Shown here one piece after another: positions 51,347 through 62,500 of a DNA stretch of 64,000 nucleotides. The position numbers and the translations under genes were made by a program. The stretch is taken from assembly GCA_964019335.1 (NCBI GenBank), contig OZ025707.1:47501-111500 (forward strand), in the 5' to 3' direction. The first letter of the stretch is position 1; each line of letters starts with the position of its first letter. The notes beneath the pieces were generated by a model, which made no database searches, was not told the DNA's origin, and saw only the letters and a list, made by a program, of their open reading frames with translations. Source of the stretch: Diplonema japonicum (lineage: Eukaryota > Euglenozoa > Diplonemea > Diplonemida > Diplonemidae).

Positions 51347-53440
51347 ATGAGAAGAAGGAAGCAAGACTTCGACCCTTTGGCGTGTGCACAGCAAATCGTG
51401 GACAATGTCTTGAAAAAGGCGTTCACGAGCGCAGAGGAGGTTCTGGCAAAAGGGGTACGTGTGGACTACGTTATGAAGCTGGAGAACGGCGAGAAACAAC
51501 GCACCGCACTGCACCAAGTAGCGGAAGCAGGCGACCTGGAAGGAATCGAATGGCTAGCAGGAAAAGGTGCCATCCCAAACATCCCGATGGAACAGGGTGT
51601 GACCTTGCTACACTTCTGCGTGTTGAACGACAAACTGGCTGTTCTCCAAAAACTCTGCGAGCTTGCAGAAGCAGGGACCTTCCGCTCCCTCGACCTCTCA
51701 AAGAGATCCAACGCCGACGAGACCGCCACCCAGCTGGCCATCAACCTCCACAAGGTGGACCTCGCCAAAATACTCATCAAAGCCGGGTCCAACCATGACT
51801 TCAACGTGACCACATACCCCAATCCTTCAGGCGGGGAGCCGCTCACACAGCTGCAACACGCATGCTGCGAAGGCTCCTTAGAACTGATGGACACAATCTT
51901 CGATCTAGGAAAATCTCCCATAGAACAGGACACAGAAGGGAACACCCTGTTGCATCTATCCGCTCGCCACAAACAATGGGCAGCGGTCGACCTGCTATTG
52001 GAAAAGGGCGTCCCGATCACCGCAAAGAACTGCGCGGGAAGCAGCGTGCTCACGATGGTGTTGTTGGAGTCAGACACACCTCATGACGATGCTGTACAGC
52101 TCATCCAGAAGGGGTTGGATGTGAACGCGGACGACGACTCCGGGCATCCCCCCTTACACTACGCCATCATGGCGCAGGACAAAGACTTGATCTCGCTTTT
52201 CCTCGAACATGGCGCGTTGATCAGCAAGCCGGACTGCTACGGTAACGTTGCACTGCACAAGGCTGCGAGGCTCGACGACGCTGCCATTCTACAAAAGATT
52301 ACATCGCTTGACGAGAAGAAGAACGGCGAGCTGAAGTGCAACGCGGCGAACCACAAGGAAGAGACCGCACTGCACGTGACGTGTTTGTACGACAGGCCGA
52401 CGAACGCTACACACATTCTCACCCTGCCAGGTGTCTGCCAGAACACGCAGACAAACGACGGAAGCACCCCTCTCCATGTTGCGGCAAAGCACGGATCTGT
52501 AGCGTGTGCCGCCGTGCTGCTAAGCAAAAACATCGAAACAAAGGAAGACACACCACCGCCGGGGAAGAAACCGGCGCCGAAAGGGAAAAAGGACCCGGCT
52601 GTAGGGGAAGAGGTGAAGAAGACAGACATAGAAGCCGTGGACAAGGAGGGCAACACACCTCTACAGATCGCCATGCAGCACAACATGACAGACGTGGTGA
52701 AGGTGCTCATCGAGAACCAGGCCAGCGTGCAACGCGGCAGCAAGGACCACGGAACCCTGCTACACCAATCCATCAAGGCGGGCACTTTTGACATCACAAA
52801 GTCGCTCATCGAAGGCGGTGCTTCTGTGCACATCCGCGACACGCAGGACAATGCACCCATACACATCGCAGTGCGAGTGAGCTGCGCCAACACAGTGAAC
52901 CTTCTCATCAGTAACGGTGCGTACTGCGATTGTCAAGATGAGAAAGAAGGCTTGACTCCGCTGCACATCGCCGCCATGAAGGACAATGCTGAAATAGTTA
53001 AAATACTGCTGCAGAACAAAGTGGCTTTGGAGGCGAGGGACCACAAGTGCTACACGGCCCTGCACTACACGGCACAGAAGAGCTCTGTGAACGCCATGAA
53101 GGTTTTGCTGGACGCGAAGGCGGAGCTGGATCCCCTCGACCTTGCCTGCCGCACACCGTTACACCACGCTTGTGAGGAAGGCAACGCCGATGCCGTTGCC
53201 GAGCTCATCGCGCGAGGCTCCGACATCGGTGCCAAAGACAACAACGGGTGGTCGCCTATCCACGTCACATCGTTCGCAGGCAGGTACGAATGCTCCCAAC
53301 TGCTCATTGACGCGGGCGCAAAAATCAACGAAACCGACAAGAAGGACAGGATCCCCTTCCTCCTCGCCTCCGAGTCGTGTAAAGTCGACGTCGCCAGACT
53401 CCTCGTCAACACATGGAAGGAGCAAAAAGAAGCCTGCTAA
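51347..53440 (+). CDS. ankyrin-repeat protein, 697 aa
   Basis: Almost the whole protein is ankyrin repeats (at least 15), recognisable by the TPLH.A...G......LL..GA pattern, for example 'GLTPLHIAAMKDNAEIVKILL' and 'CRTPLHHACEEGNADAVAELI'. A 45-residue Lys/Pro-rich insert (PPPGKKPAPKGKKD) interrupts the array near residue 405. No enzymatic or membrane domain is present, so it is a protein-interaction scaffold. The ATG at 51347 follows an A-rich leader; codons upstream in frame belong to the spacer. It is intronless as far as I can see. Confidence 0.9.
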   Translation: MRRRKQDFDPLACAQQIVDNVLKKAFTSAEEVLAKGVRVDYVMKLENGEKQRTALHQVAEAGDLEGIEWLAGKGAIPNIPMEQGVTLLHFCVLNDKLAVLQKLCELAEAGTFRSLDLSKRSNADETATQLAINLHKVDLAKILIKAGSNHDFNVTTYPNPSGGEPLTQLQHACCEGSLELMDTIFDLGKSPIEQDTEGNTLLHLSARHKQWAAVDLLLEKGVPITAKNCAGSSVLTMVLLESDTPHDDAVQLIQKGLDVNADDDSGHPPLHYAIMAQDKDLISLFLEHGALISKPDCYGNVALHKAARLDDAAILQKITSLDEKKNGELKCNAANHKEETALHVTCLYDRPTNATHILTLPGVCQNTQTNDGSTPLHVAAKHGSVACAAVLLSKNIETKEDTPPPGKKPAPKGKKDPAVGEEVKKTDIEAVDKEGNTPLQIAMQHNMTDVVKVLIENQASVQRGSKDHGTLLHQSIKAGTFDITKSLIEGGASVHIRDTQDNAPIHIAVRVSCANTVNLLISNGAYCDCQDEKEGLTPLHIAAMKDNAEIVKILLQNKVALEARDHKCYTALHYTAQKSSVNAMKVLLDAKAELDPLDLACRTPLHHACEEGNADAVAELIARGSDIGAKDNNGWSPIHVTSFAGRYECSQLLIDAGAKINETDKKDRIPFLLASESCKVDVARLLVNTWKEQKEAC

Positions 53441-53539
53441 AAAAGAAAAAAAAAAATGTGAATGTTAAAAAAAAAAAAAAAAAAAGGCCCCCTTTCCCCA
53501 TTTTGTCCCATATAAAACATCTATCTCAGGCTGAACACC

Positions 53540-54136
53540 ATGATGCAAGACACGGAACTGAGCTTCCTCAGTGGGGTGGAGGACATCGATTTGGGCGGCA
53601 CGCTGGGAGGCAATGACATCTTGATGCTGTCTCCCGTCACGCAAACGCATGGAATGCCCGTCAACCACACCCCGCAAAGAAGGAGCAAGAAGCCCAGCGA
53701 GGAAAGAGAGACCGACGTTGTGGCGCCAGAAGAATATCTGTCGGTGTTGGAAAGCAGGTTTGTGGATCTGCGGAAGCTATACTACCACACTAAAGAGCAG
53801 AAGATAGAAGCCTCCAACACAGTAAAGGAACTTCACGAACAGATGCAAACTAAAGACGCGAAGATCGGAGCATTAGAGGCGCAGGTGCGAAGCCTCCAAG
53901 CTAAGCCGGCTCGGAGGTCGTCCATTGGTCCCCGGACCTCCCTTCACAGCCTGTCAAGCAACATCCCAAACAGTCCGCCGACGAAGACTGCGGCAATCCG
54001 TAGGAGCAGCTCTAACAGCCACGTCTCGAAATCTTTGCAGCACGAGAACGCCCTTCTCAAAGAAAAGCTGAAGACGCTTCAAGACTGGGCGGCATCTATC
54101 AAACCCCCGCCGCATGCAGCGATGGCACGGGTGTAG
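53540..54136 (+). CDS. 198-aa coiled-coil protein
   Basis: Residues about 65-120 and 165-185 form coiled coils. In between and at the N-terminus the protein is Ser/Thr-rich, with Arg-Ser sites (RRSSIGPRTS, RRSSSNS) that could be phosphorylated. No family is recognised. It lies 99 nt after the ankyrin gene on the same strand. Confidence 0.7.
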   Translation: MMQDTELSFLSGVEDIDLGGTLGGNDILMLSPVTQTHGMPVNHTPQRRSKKPSEERETDVVAPEEYLSVLESRFVDLRKLYYHTKEQKIEASNTVKELHEQMQTKDAKIGALEAQVRSLQAKPARRSSIGPRTSLHSLSSNIPNSPPTKTAAIRRSSSNSHVSKSLQHENALLKEKLKTLQDWAASIKPPPHAAMARV

Positions 54137-54219
54137 AAACAAGAAACAAAACAAAACAAAACAAAACAATAACCAATAGAAAAACCCTAGAAACCCTAAC
54201 CCCCTTTTTTTTTGTACAT

Positions 54220-54259
<40 letters not shown>

Positions 54260-54315
54260 TATTTCCTTTCTTTTTCTTCTTTGTTTGAAAGTGCCGCCTA
54301 CCCCACCTACCATAC

Positions 54316-54317
54316 AG
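54316..54317 (+). promoter_or_regulatory. probable trans-splice acceptor AG
   Basis: A T35 tract (54222-54256) and pyrimidine-rich DNA are followed by CTACCATACAG ending here, 5 nt before ATG 54323. The frame is open further upstream through poly-Phe, which is the T tract and not coding. Confidence 0.6.
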
Positions 54318-54322
54318 GCACA

Positions 54323-56380
54323 ATGCCCGATGAGAATGTGTCGCCGGTGAGGCTGTTAGAGATGCAGCTGACGCCTGCACCGAGCATGAGCAGAACGGGG
54401 AAAATGGCACACTCCGCAATGCACACGGATGCCCTGGTGCGGAGTGGTATCGCAGCATTGAAGCCAAGAGGGGGAAAAGCGCTTACACCGTCAGTCACGC
54501 TAGCAGAGATTATAGATCCTAGCCAGTTGGACTCTTTCGGAACGGCGGTTCCGGGAGAAGACAGCGGAAGGGGGAGGGAGATGTGCTCCTCACCTCGGGG
54601 ACACCCCGAGCTGCAAAACAAGCTCGAAGAGATAGTTGTGAACGAGAGGACAACTACTTTCAATGAGAAGATGGATCTTAAACCCGCAGCACCACCAGAG
54701 GTTGACAAGAAGCCGCTTGCAAAAACGGAGGCCAAAAAGGTAAAGCCTGTGAAGAGTACCCGCCGACCTGCAAAGGTACACAACCCCAGCGCGTGCTTCC
54801 GAACCGTAGACAGGTTCCATGAATCGAAGTTCACCATGAAGACCCCACCTGTGGGGCACTACCGACCGAAGTTTTCAGCTGTTGATAGCAATTCAAAGTT
54901 TACGTCTATTAGAACTGCCTGTTCCCCGAGGAAGCTTCCAGTCAAGCCGTCCGCCCCCAAAACAAAACCCGAGCCCGCTCCGTTACAAGAATCCGCAGAA
55001 ACCGTTCAGGCCGACAAGTCGCTCGTTATCTCCGATAAAAACAACGATTCTTTCGAAGGGCCCATCGCACCCTCGCCTCCGCAACGCCCTGAGGACGTGG
55101 TGAGGTCCCCACAGCGTACTGCGTACAACACATGGACAGACAGAACAAGCCAGAGCAACAAGGGCAGCTCCATGTTCGCTTCAAGCGTGAAAATCGGCGC
55201 TGATAAACCCACGCCCTGCACTGTATCGCCTGACAAGTACTACCATCCGTACAATGAGACAGCCGCGATGAGACGTGAAGTGTGTCCTGTGAACAACGAC
55301 TGGAGCAGGAACACGTCCAGACAGAACAAGATTATGTTCAAAGGCTACAGCGAGAGAAGCGACGCACCGGATGTGGTGTACAGCACGGGAGGCAACGGCT
55401 TCAGGTCGCGGGCGGCGTACAAGATGGTCGATCAGACGTCGCGAGAGAAGGCCGCCACCGACGCCCAGCAAATGGTATCAAGAACATCCCGGTCTGTGAA
55501 TGCAGCGGCTGCGTCTTCCGTGCTCCACACACACCCTGCTTCACATGTTGTGTACAATACTTCGGTTGACGAGAAGCTGAAGTACCCGACCAAGGAGATG
55601 TTGGTGGATTTCAACAAGAGTGTGTCCCGGCAGCAATGCCCGACGGAAGTGCAAAAGCCCCGCATGCTGATGGACCCTCGCATGCCGTACGACGCCAGCA
55701 TGCACGCCGCGCCCGTGAACACCGGTGTGGCCTTTGAGGAGCAACGGGAGCGGCCCGAGTTCCTCGCCAAGATGCCCTATGACCTCGAATACTCCACGGG
55801 GTTTCACAACAGCCGGAAGATCCCTGCAGCGGACATGAACCGCACTGCGGGCCATGATGTTCTCTTCGTCCCGTCCATCACAATGGAGTGCGACTACAAA
55901 CCCAACTACGATACTGTCCGCCCAAAGTCTCAGTTCACCATCAAGCTGGACAAGGTTCTATCGCGTGAGGAGATGCGTTCCGGCGTGCCTAAGAGACAGC
56001 CGTTGGACACGTTCTACAAGACAGACCCTTGCATGGCTATGAAGGTTAATGGGTCCATTGTTAAGGTACCGCTTAAGGGTAGCAGGACGCAGGGCAACCC
56101 AATGATCCACTCGCACATCAGCAGAGAGAAGAGAATCGCCATCACGGCGGTGAAGAAGGTGAGCCCTGACAAGTTCTACAATGTTGCTGGTGTGAAGGGC
56201 CCTCCCAAAGGCATCGACTTCAAGCACTGTGTGGCGCGTGAGAACAGGTCCTGCGGGAGACTCCTTCCAATGTCTCCCAAGCAGGAACTGATGAGCCAGA
56301 GATCCCCTGGCTTCATCTATGATCCCATTCTAGTTGAAAAACACTCGCCTGCCTTGTCGTTCTCAAGACTTGCAAGATGA
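54323..56380 (+). CDS. axonemal/microtubule-associated-type protein, 685 aa
   Basis: A basic protein without enzymatic domains. It contains scattered short motifs such as PPVGHYRPKF, VSPDKYYHPYN, SRNTSRQNKIMFKGY and VSPDKFYNVAG, separated by disordered Pro/Ser/Lys-rich DNA-encoded linkers. The pattern (proline followed by G-x-Y or DK-x-Y) is like that of microtubule-lattice and inner-axoneme proteins. The assignment is by style, not by family match. It lies directly upstream of a CFAP46-like gene. Confidence 0.7.
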   Translation: MPDENVSPVRLLEMQLTPAPSMSRTGKMAHSAMHTDALVRSGIAALKPRGGKALTPSVTLAEIIDPSQLDSFGTAVPGEDSGRGREMCSSPRGHPELQNKLEEIVVNERTTTFNEKMDLKPAAPPEVDKKPLAKTEAKKVKPVKSTRRPAKVHNPSACFRTVDRFHESKFTMKTPPVGHYRPKFSAVDSNSKFTSIRTACSPRKLPVKPSAPKTKPEPAPLQESAETVQADKSLVISDKNNDSFEGPIAPSPPQRPEDVVRSPQRTAYNTWTDRTSQSNKGSSMFASSVKIGADKPTPCTVSPDKYYHPYNETAAMRREVCPVNNDWSRNTSRQNKIMFKGYSERSDAPDVVYSTGGNGFRSRAAYKMVDQTSREKAATDAQQMVSRTSRSVNAAAASSVLHTHPASHVVYNTSVDEKLKYPTKEMLVDFNKSVSRQQCPTEVQKPRMLMDPRMPYDASMHAAPVNTGVAFEEQRERPEFLAKMPYDLEYSTGFHNSRKIPAADMNRTAGHDVLFVPSITMECDYKPNYDTVRPKSQFTIKLDKVLSREEMRSGVPKRQPLDTFYKTDPCMAMKVNGSIVKVPLKGSRTQGNPMIHSHISREKRIAITAVKKVSPDKFYNVAGVKGPPKGIDFKHCVARENRSCGRLLPMSPKQELMSQRSPGFIYDPILVEKHSPALSFSRLAR

Positions 56381-56534
56381 AAAAGCAGCTTCTGCAAACA
56401 TCCCTCATTCTCAAAATCTTTTATGAACACTGCACACAAGAGGCCTTTACAGGTCTTACCCCCCTGCCTTTTTTTTTCCCCCATGCTTTTTCTTTCGCTT
56501 TCTCTTCTTTCAATCACATTCACAAGACCGAAAA

Positions 56535-59500
56535 ATGGGGTCGCTGGAGCTTCGGATAGGAGCACAGCTGGACACCATCAGTAAGTTGAAAGATAAGCAG
56601 GTCCCTCAGGCATTGTCCGTGCTGCGAAAGACCTATGCGAGCATCATAGAAGCCGAGGAGGGGTGTGTGCTGACCGCATTCAATGAGAACGACAGAGTGA
56701 GCATGGACATGTACCTGTACTGTGCGGAGCATGCAGTGATGCTGGACGAGTGGAACGTGGCTGAGGGGTGTCTTGTAAGGCTGTCAGGACTGCCGCCCGG
56801 GTCCTTTGCATTGCAGTGTCGGCTCCTCTTCGTTCAGTGCATGCAGCACCGCAAAGAGGCAACGGGGGCCGTGGGGGACAAGCTTATCGACATGATACGG
56901 ACAAGCGCCGCGAAGGCACAAAAGGGGATCAGCATAGCGCTGCAGGACAAGGAGCTGTCTTACCTAGTGGCCCAGGGCTCCAAACACTGTTGGAATGCGT
57001 GCCGTGTCTTGTACCGTCAGGGCACGGTTGCCCACCTGTACCCCATCATCAAGGACATCAACGCAGCGCTCGAGGCTATCAACTACAGCAACTGGCCTGC
57101 GCGTGTTGTGTGGCTTATCCGCCAGGCGGTTGCTGAGGTTGCCGAAGGCAAGGACGCCAAAGCCACGGTGCAAGCGGCTCTGTCCTTGTGCGAGAAAAAC
57201 AGTCTCGACCACTTGAAAAGCCCCCTCAAGCGGATACAGCTCGCACTCAAAATGGACAACGCGAAAGGTGCAGTTGGGAGCGTCATCAAAGGCATCGCCG
57301 CGTGCCAAACTGTGTACAGCAAGCTTGTCGACGAAAAGGACCAAGCACAGGAGCTTCTCTCTGCGTACCAAGACCTCGCCTCCAGCACACTGGTCGGCGC
57401 ATCTCTTGGGAAGAAATCAACCGCTGACAAAATGAAAGCGACAGAAGGCGATCTTCGTGACCGGGAAGAAATTCTTGCCGAGGTGGGTCTATTGGCTGCC
57501 TTGCACCCTCTGCCACTGATGAATGAGGACCCTTCTTCAGACACAATGCCCGAGCGGTGCCAACGGCATCGACTGTTCACCGCGTATAGCAACGCAGTGC
57601 AAGCCGCCGAAGAGGCAGGGGGCGCGGAGCTGACGAAAGACCACTTCACAGGAAACACGGATGTGTTGCAGTTAGCTGTGGATAACATGCTTCCCGCGAT
57701 TGCGAAAGACACAGCATCAAAGGCCTTGCGGGCGTCGAGTTTGAAAGCGAGAGTACTGGCTGAGTACACAGCGGCGGTGCTTGTGGTGCAACAAGCTGGA
57801 GGGTACACCGTGCAGAAGGACTTCTACGGAAACAGGTGCACACCGGAGATCGCAAATCAAATCGCGACCGGAGTCAAGAACATCGTGAAGGCGCTAAGCT
57901 CTGCACTGCGCACCAACGACATCCACATCGTCCAAATGGGGTGCATCCTTATCTGGAACATGGCCCTGCCGCTGCTGGGCACCAAAACACGCAACATGGT
58001 CTCGAAAGCGCTGCAACAAGCACTCCAGGCCCTGGACTCCGTAAGCTCCAATCTGCATCGTCTTAAAGTACAGCTCCTATACGAACTCGCGCTCTCTGAC
58101 ATGTCTGAAGAGTATCTTGCGAAGGCCAACGCCAAGGTGACACAGGCTTTGAAGGAGGACTATGTAGTTGATGAGGACGAACTCAAGCTGTACAACCTAG
58201 CAAGGCCGATGGATCGGTTCTTGCTTCCGCTGAAGGAGCGCCTCGACCTGAAGGCAAACATATATTACGTCCCCGACACTTCGACTGCGAGGGATGAGGT
58301 CGAGCGGGAAAAGATAACGCGAGAAGAGGTCATCTTGCTCTTGGACCGTGCCCAGGAGACGAAGCAGGTGGGGTCGTTGTTGCACACGTTGCAACGAGCT
58401 GCCGAGCTGCTCGCTGAGACAGAACCGCCGAGCGACTGGTTGTTTGACGAGTCGAGGCTTGTCAAGTCATCGTCTATAGTGGAACCGAAGGCCAGCAAGA
58501 ACAAGAAAAAAAGCACTGAGGAAAACATGCCTGTCCGCACCCCCGCCGAGCTGCAAGAGGATTCCCGCAGGCGCGGCGTGTTGCGGCAGCGCGCAGCGTT
58601 GTGGGCAAAGATCGTTGCGATTGCAACACGAATCAACAACCACAGAATGTCCGAGCTTCTTTCAACAACGCTGCCCATGCTCCTGAACAGGAAGTGGTCG
58701 CAGCAAGCGGAGCGACAGTGCCGAACCGACCAAGTAGAAGCCTGCCTCGCGTGTGCAAACATCGAAAAGTTAAAGTTGCATTCAAAGAACTTAACCCAAG
58801 GACAGCGCGTCTTCCTCGACGCCAACGGTGACGCACTGGAGCCGTCTGAAGAAATGCGGCATAGAACAGAGGTTCTTAAAGCTCAAGACGTCATCAACCA
58901 GAGGTTCATGGAAGCCTTGGAGCTAGCACCGGCGCTGTTGAAGGACAAGGACAATTGGTTGGTCGCCAATATTGCGATTAGTTACATGAACTGGCATGCG
59001 GACTTATTTGCTGGCTGCGACTTTATTTACCACCACACCGACATGATTGCGGTGCAGAAGCTGCCTTCGGGGCAGGTTCCCATCACGGTGAGCTCTTCCT
59101 TGGAAGTTGAAACTGTCCCAAAACCCACCCATGGTGAGGCCAGTGCTGTCAAGACAGGAATGCGTGTCGCTGCTGTTGAAGGCGTTCCTGTAACGTCGAT
59201 CGAAGAGTACAACGCCGCTGTTGAGAGCGCGACCAAGCAGAGCATCGCCATCACGTTTAAGACGCCAATGAGCCACACTACCATAGATGTTCTCAACAAA
59301 ATTTTCAGCACAATCACAATGCCCGATATGGGCTTTGTTCCAAAATGCTCGCTTCACGAGGCACCGTTGCTCAGCTGGGTGGCAAAGACGCTGATACAGT
59401 GCTTAGCCAAACACTACATCACCAAGAAAATGCCTCTGAACACTCCTGAAGAACGCATCCTGAGCCAGCCGTTGCCCACATTCGATCAGGCAGATCAAGC

Positions 59501-62500
59501 ATCCCCGCTTTTAAAGGAGGCAGAAGACGTTGCTGATAAGGCGATACAAGCCCTTCCGACACCGATGGATGCAAAGCCGTTGTACTTCCTTCTCGCGTCA
59601 ATTAAAAGGCTTCAGAACCCTGTTTTGAAACCGGCTGATGTACCTGTGAAGTCTATGTATGACAGCGCGCAAGAAAAGGTGTTGGCATGCCTTGAGGTGC
59701 TCAGCCATGAAGGTGTCGACAAGGAAAAAGTACTCGAAGACGGGCTCGCAGATTTGGAACGCGACCCGAACGTAGAGCTCTGCGCGAGGCTCGCCGACAA
59801 GGCCATGACGGCACCCGCGTTCCCAAAATGCGCTGTGCAGACCTGTCAGATCGCGAAGAAGCTGGAAGCCACGAACAAGCTAGGCGTCAAGGGCGCGGTT
59901 TTATCGAAGCACATTACCGACGCGATTCCCGAAAAGAAGAAAGCCACCGAAAAGGCAGCCAAAAAACAGTCCTTTGTAGGTGCCCCCGCCGCAGAAATCC
60001 CCCCACCGCGACCCGGGAAAACAGAGTACACGTGGTACTGCAACGTGTTGATGCAGTCCGGCCGGGCCATGGTCGCTCTGATCGACCCCAAGTCTCAAGA
60101 AAAAGCAACGCAAACAGAGCTTCGGAGGAAGGCGTTGGAAGACTTCTCATTCGTCGTCATCTACGCGCAGAAAGGGAGACCAGAGGAACGCGAGAAGTGT
60201 TTGATGCAAGCTGTTAAGCTGTACCACTGTGCGGCCCAACCGTTCGCAACCGCAGTAGTTACCCGGGCGGTGATGCAGGACTCGCTAACACGGTTAGTTA
60301 CCTCAGGCATACCTTTCATCAACATCCAAGACCTCGATGCGGAGGATCATGCAGTTCTGCTCGAACTGTACCTGTTCTTAATCCAAACGTGCAGGGAGCG
60401 TGCCGAGTACGACAACGGTCTAGACATCATGCAGCGTGCCTTCCACCTCTTGCCGAGGTCCTTGCACAAACCTTTGTGGGAAGCGGACGTGCAGTTCAGG
60501 TGCAAGATGGGCCAATCAGCAATGAAAGTGAGGGACAAGATGCGTGCCGTAAAAGGATATGACCCACAGACGCAAGCCAGGGCATGGATCATGTTCTCGA
60601 GGTGTGTCGCAGACAAAGGAGATCAACTGTACGGTTTGAAGCAAGCTGTGGAGGCACTTCAGAGTGAACCCGAAGCCCGTGCATCAGCGCTGACAAGCCT
60701 TGCTGTGTGGATGTATACACGGGGGAGGCCTCCTGCCGACTGTATCGATGTGCTGAACTACGCGTGCGACATGATAACGGACACCATTGATGCCGCAGGG
60801 CACGACGACGACACGAGAAGCATGGCAGGGACACGGAGCCAAGGGTCGCTTGGTGCCAGCAAGATCGGTGCGAGCTTCGAAGCTTCCTCGCAGGTGCATA
60901 CCAACGCGTCTCTTACCCAACAATCGAGCAAGTTCGGTGGAACAACTGCAAGCAGCGACGGTCCCTCGTCGGGGCCTACTATTCAGCAGCTGCTCACGCT
61001 AGGCACCATCTACACCCTGCTCGCCGTTCTCATCGGGGAGAAACACGCTGACTACTACGTCACGCTGCAGCTGGCCGTCACGAACTACGCGCAAACGCTT
61101 TCCACAACGCAACGCGGTCTGGAACGGCGAAAATTTCTATGGAGCGCTTCAAAAAAGAAAGCCATGCAGGAAAAGGCAGCGCTGATCCCTTCCTTCACAC
61201 CGCCCTGCGAGCTAGTCGAGTACATCGGTTGGGAAATCCCCAACGAGGTGCGGGAGTACCTCATGACGGGGAAGGGCGACGCGAGGATAATCGGCCCTCA
61301 CTCCATTGACGACATCAACTACCTTCTCAGCATGCTGGCGGTGCTTGTGCGCCTGTTAAAAAGAGCAGGCATGGCGTTGCAGCTTATTAGCATCTTGTCC
61401 TTCGAGAACGTTGTGCTGCCCATGTCCTCCATGCACCACGTGGCGTTGCGGCATTCTCTCGCGTGCAACCTGCATGAGCGTACCATGGCCCACCAAGCCT
61501 TGTCCCTCGAACCCGTGGCGGAACGGATACGGAAGAACGAAGTGTTCGGCGAGCTGACTGAAGAAGTCAGAAGAGAGCTGTTGGAAAACTTGAAGGAAGT
61601 GCTTCAGAACCCCCCTGTGCCTGTGGTGTACGAACGCTGCGAGGATGTGGAGCTGGTGGAGTGCAATGCCCCTGCCGTGCACAAGATATGGATACGACAG
61701 AGCGAGGCATTGCTGGCTGACAACCAAATAGGAAGGGCAAAAACGCTCGTGCAAGAGGCACTGGTACATGCGGAGGCATGGAAGGACGACAAGGACACCG
61801 CACAGTGCAGCGCGATGCTCGCAGCAGTGGCGCTGTGGGAAGGACGGTGCACCATCGCAGGTGACCTGATAACGGATGCGCTGCGCTCAGCACCGTTCAT
61901 AGACACCTCTATGACAGTCGAGTTGCTGTTGATGAGGACGCAGCTGCTACTAATTGCTGACAGCACACCTGAGGTGGTGCTGTCGGTGACTGCCACTGCG
62001 GAGTCACGCCTCACCTCAACCGACCCAGCAAGCAACGCACGTTTCGAGGCTGCCAAAGGAGATTTCCTGTACCGCTATGTGCGTCAAATCACAAACCACT
62101 ACTCCTCCCTCATCGACCCCACCCTTCCAGAAGGGTACATGGCTTTTATCAGAGCGGCGCTCCAGCGTGCCGAGGGGTACGCGGGGGGGGTGGGCCTCCC
62201 TGCCATCAACATCAAGCTACAGATGATCCAGCTGCAAGAGACGTTTCTTCGCCATACGCTCCTCGAGAAGACAAAGCCTTCCCTGCATCTTTTGAAGGTC
62301 ATGCTCAATGACCAGCACCAGTTGCTCAAGGCCTGCATAAGGCTGTGCAGCATGTTCTCCTCAGAGACAACTCCGAGCCCCTTCGAGGCCAGCACCGTGC
62401 ACGTTGTCCCACCCATCACGCTTATCATGTCACGCTGCCAGGTGTTCTTCGCACGGAACCTTCTGCGACGCTGTGTGGTGAACTGCTTGCTGCGGAGACT

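Noticed and set aside
54186-54206. Interstitial telomeric repeat (CCCTAA-like)
   Set aside because: Only one or two imperfect units are present, next to low-complexity DNA.
54212-54322. N-terminal poly-Phe extension of the axonemal-type protein
   Set aside because: It is the T35 tract plus a CAG acceptor, so it belongs to the untranslated, spliced-off part.
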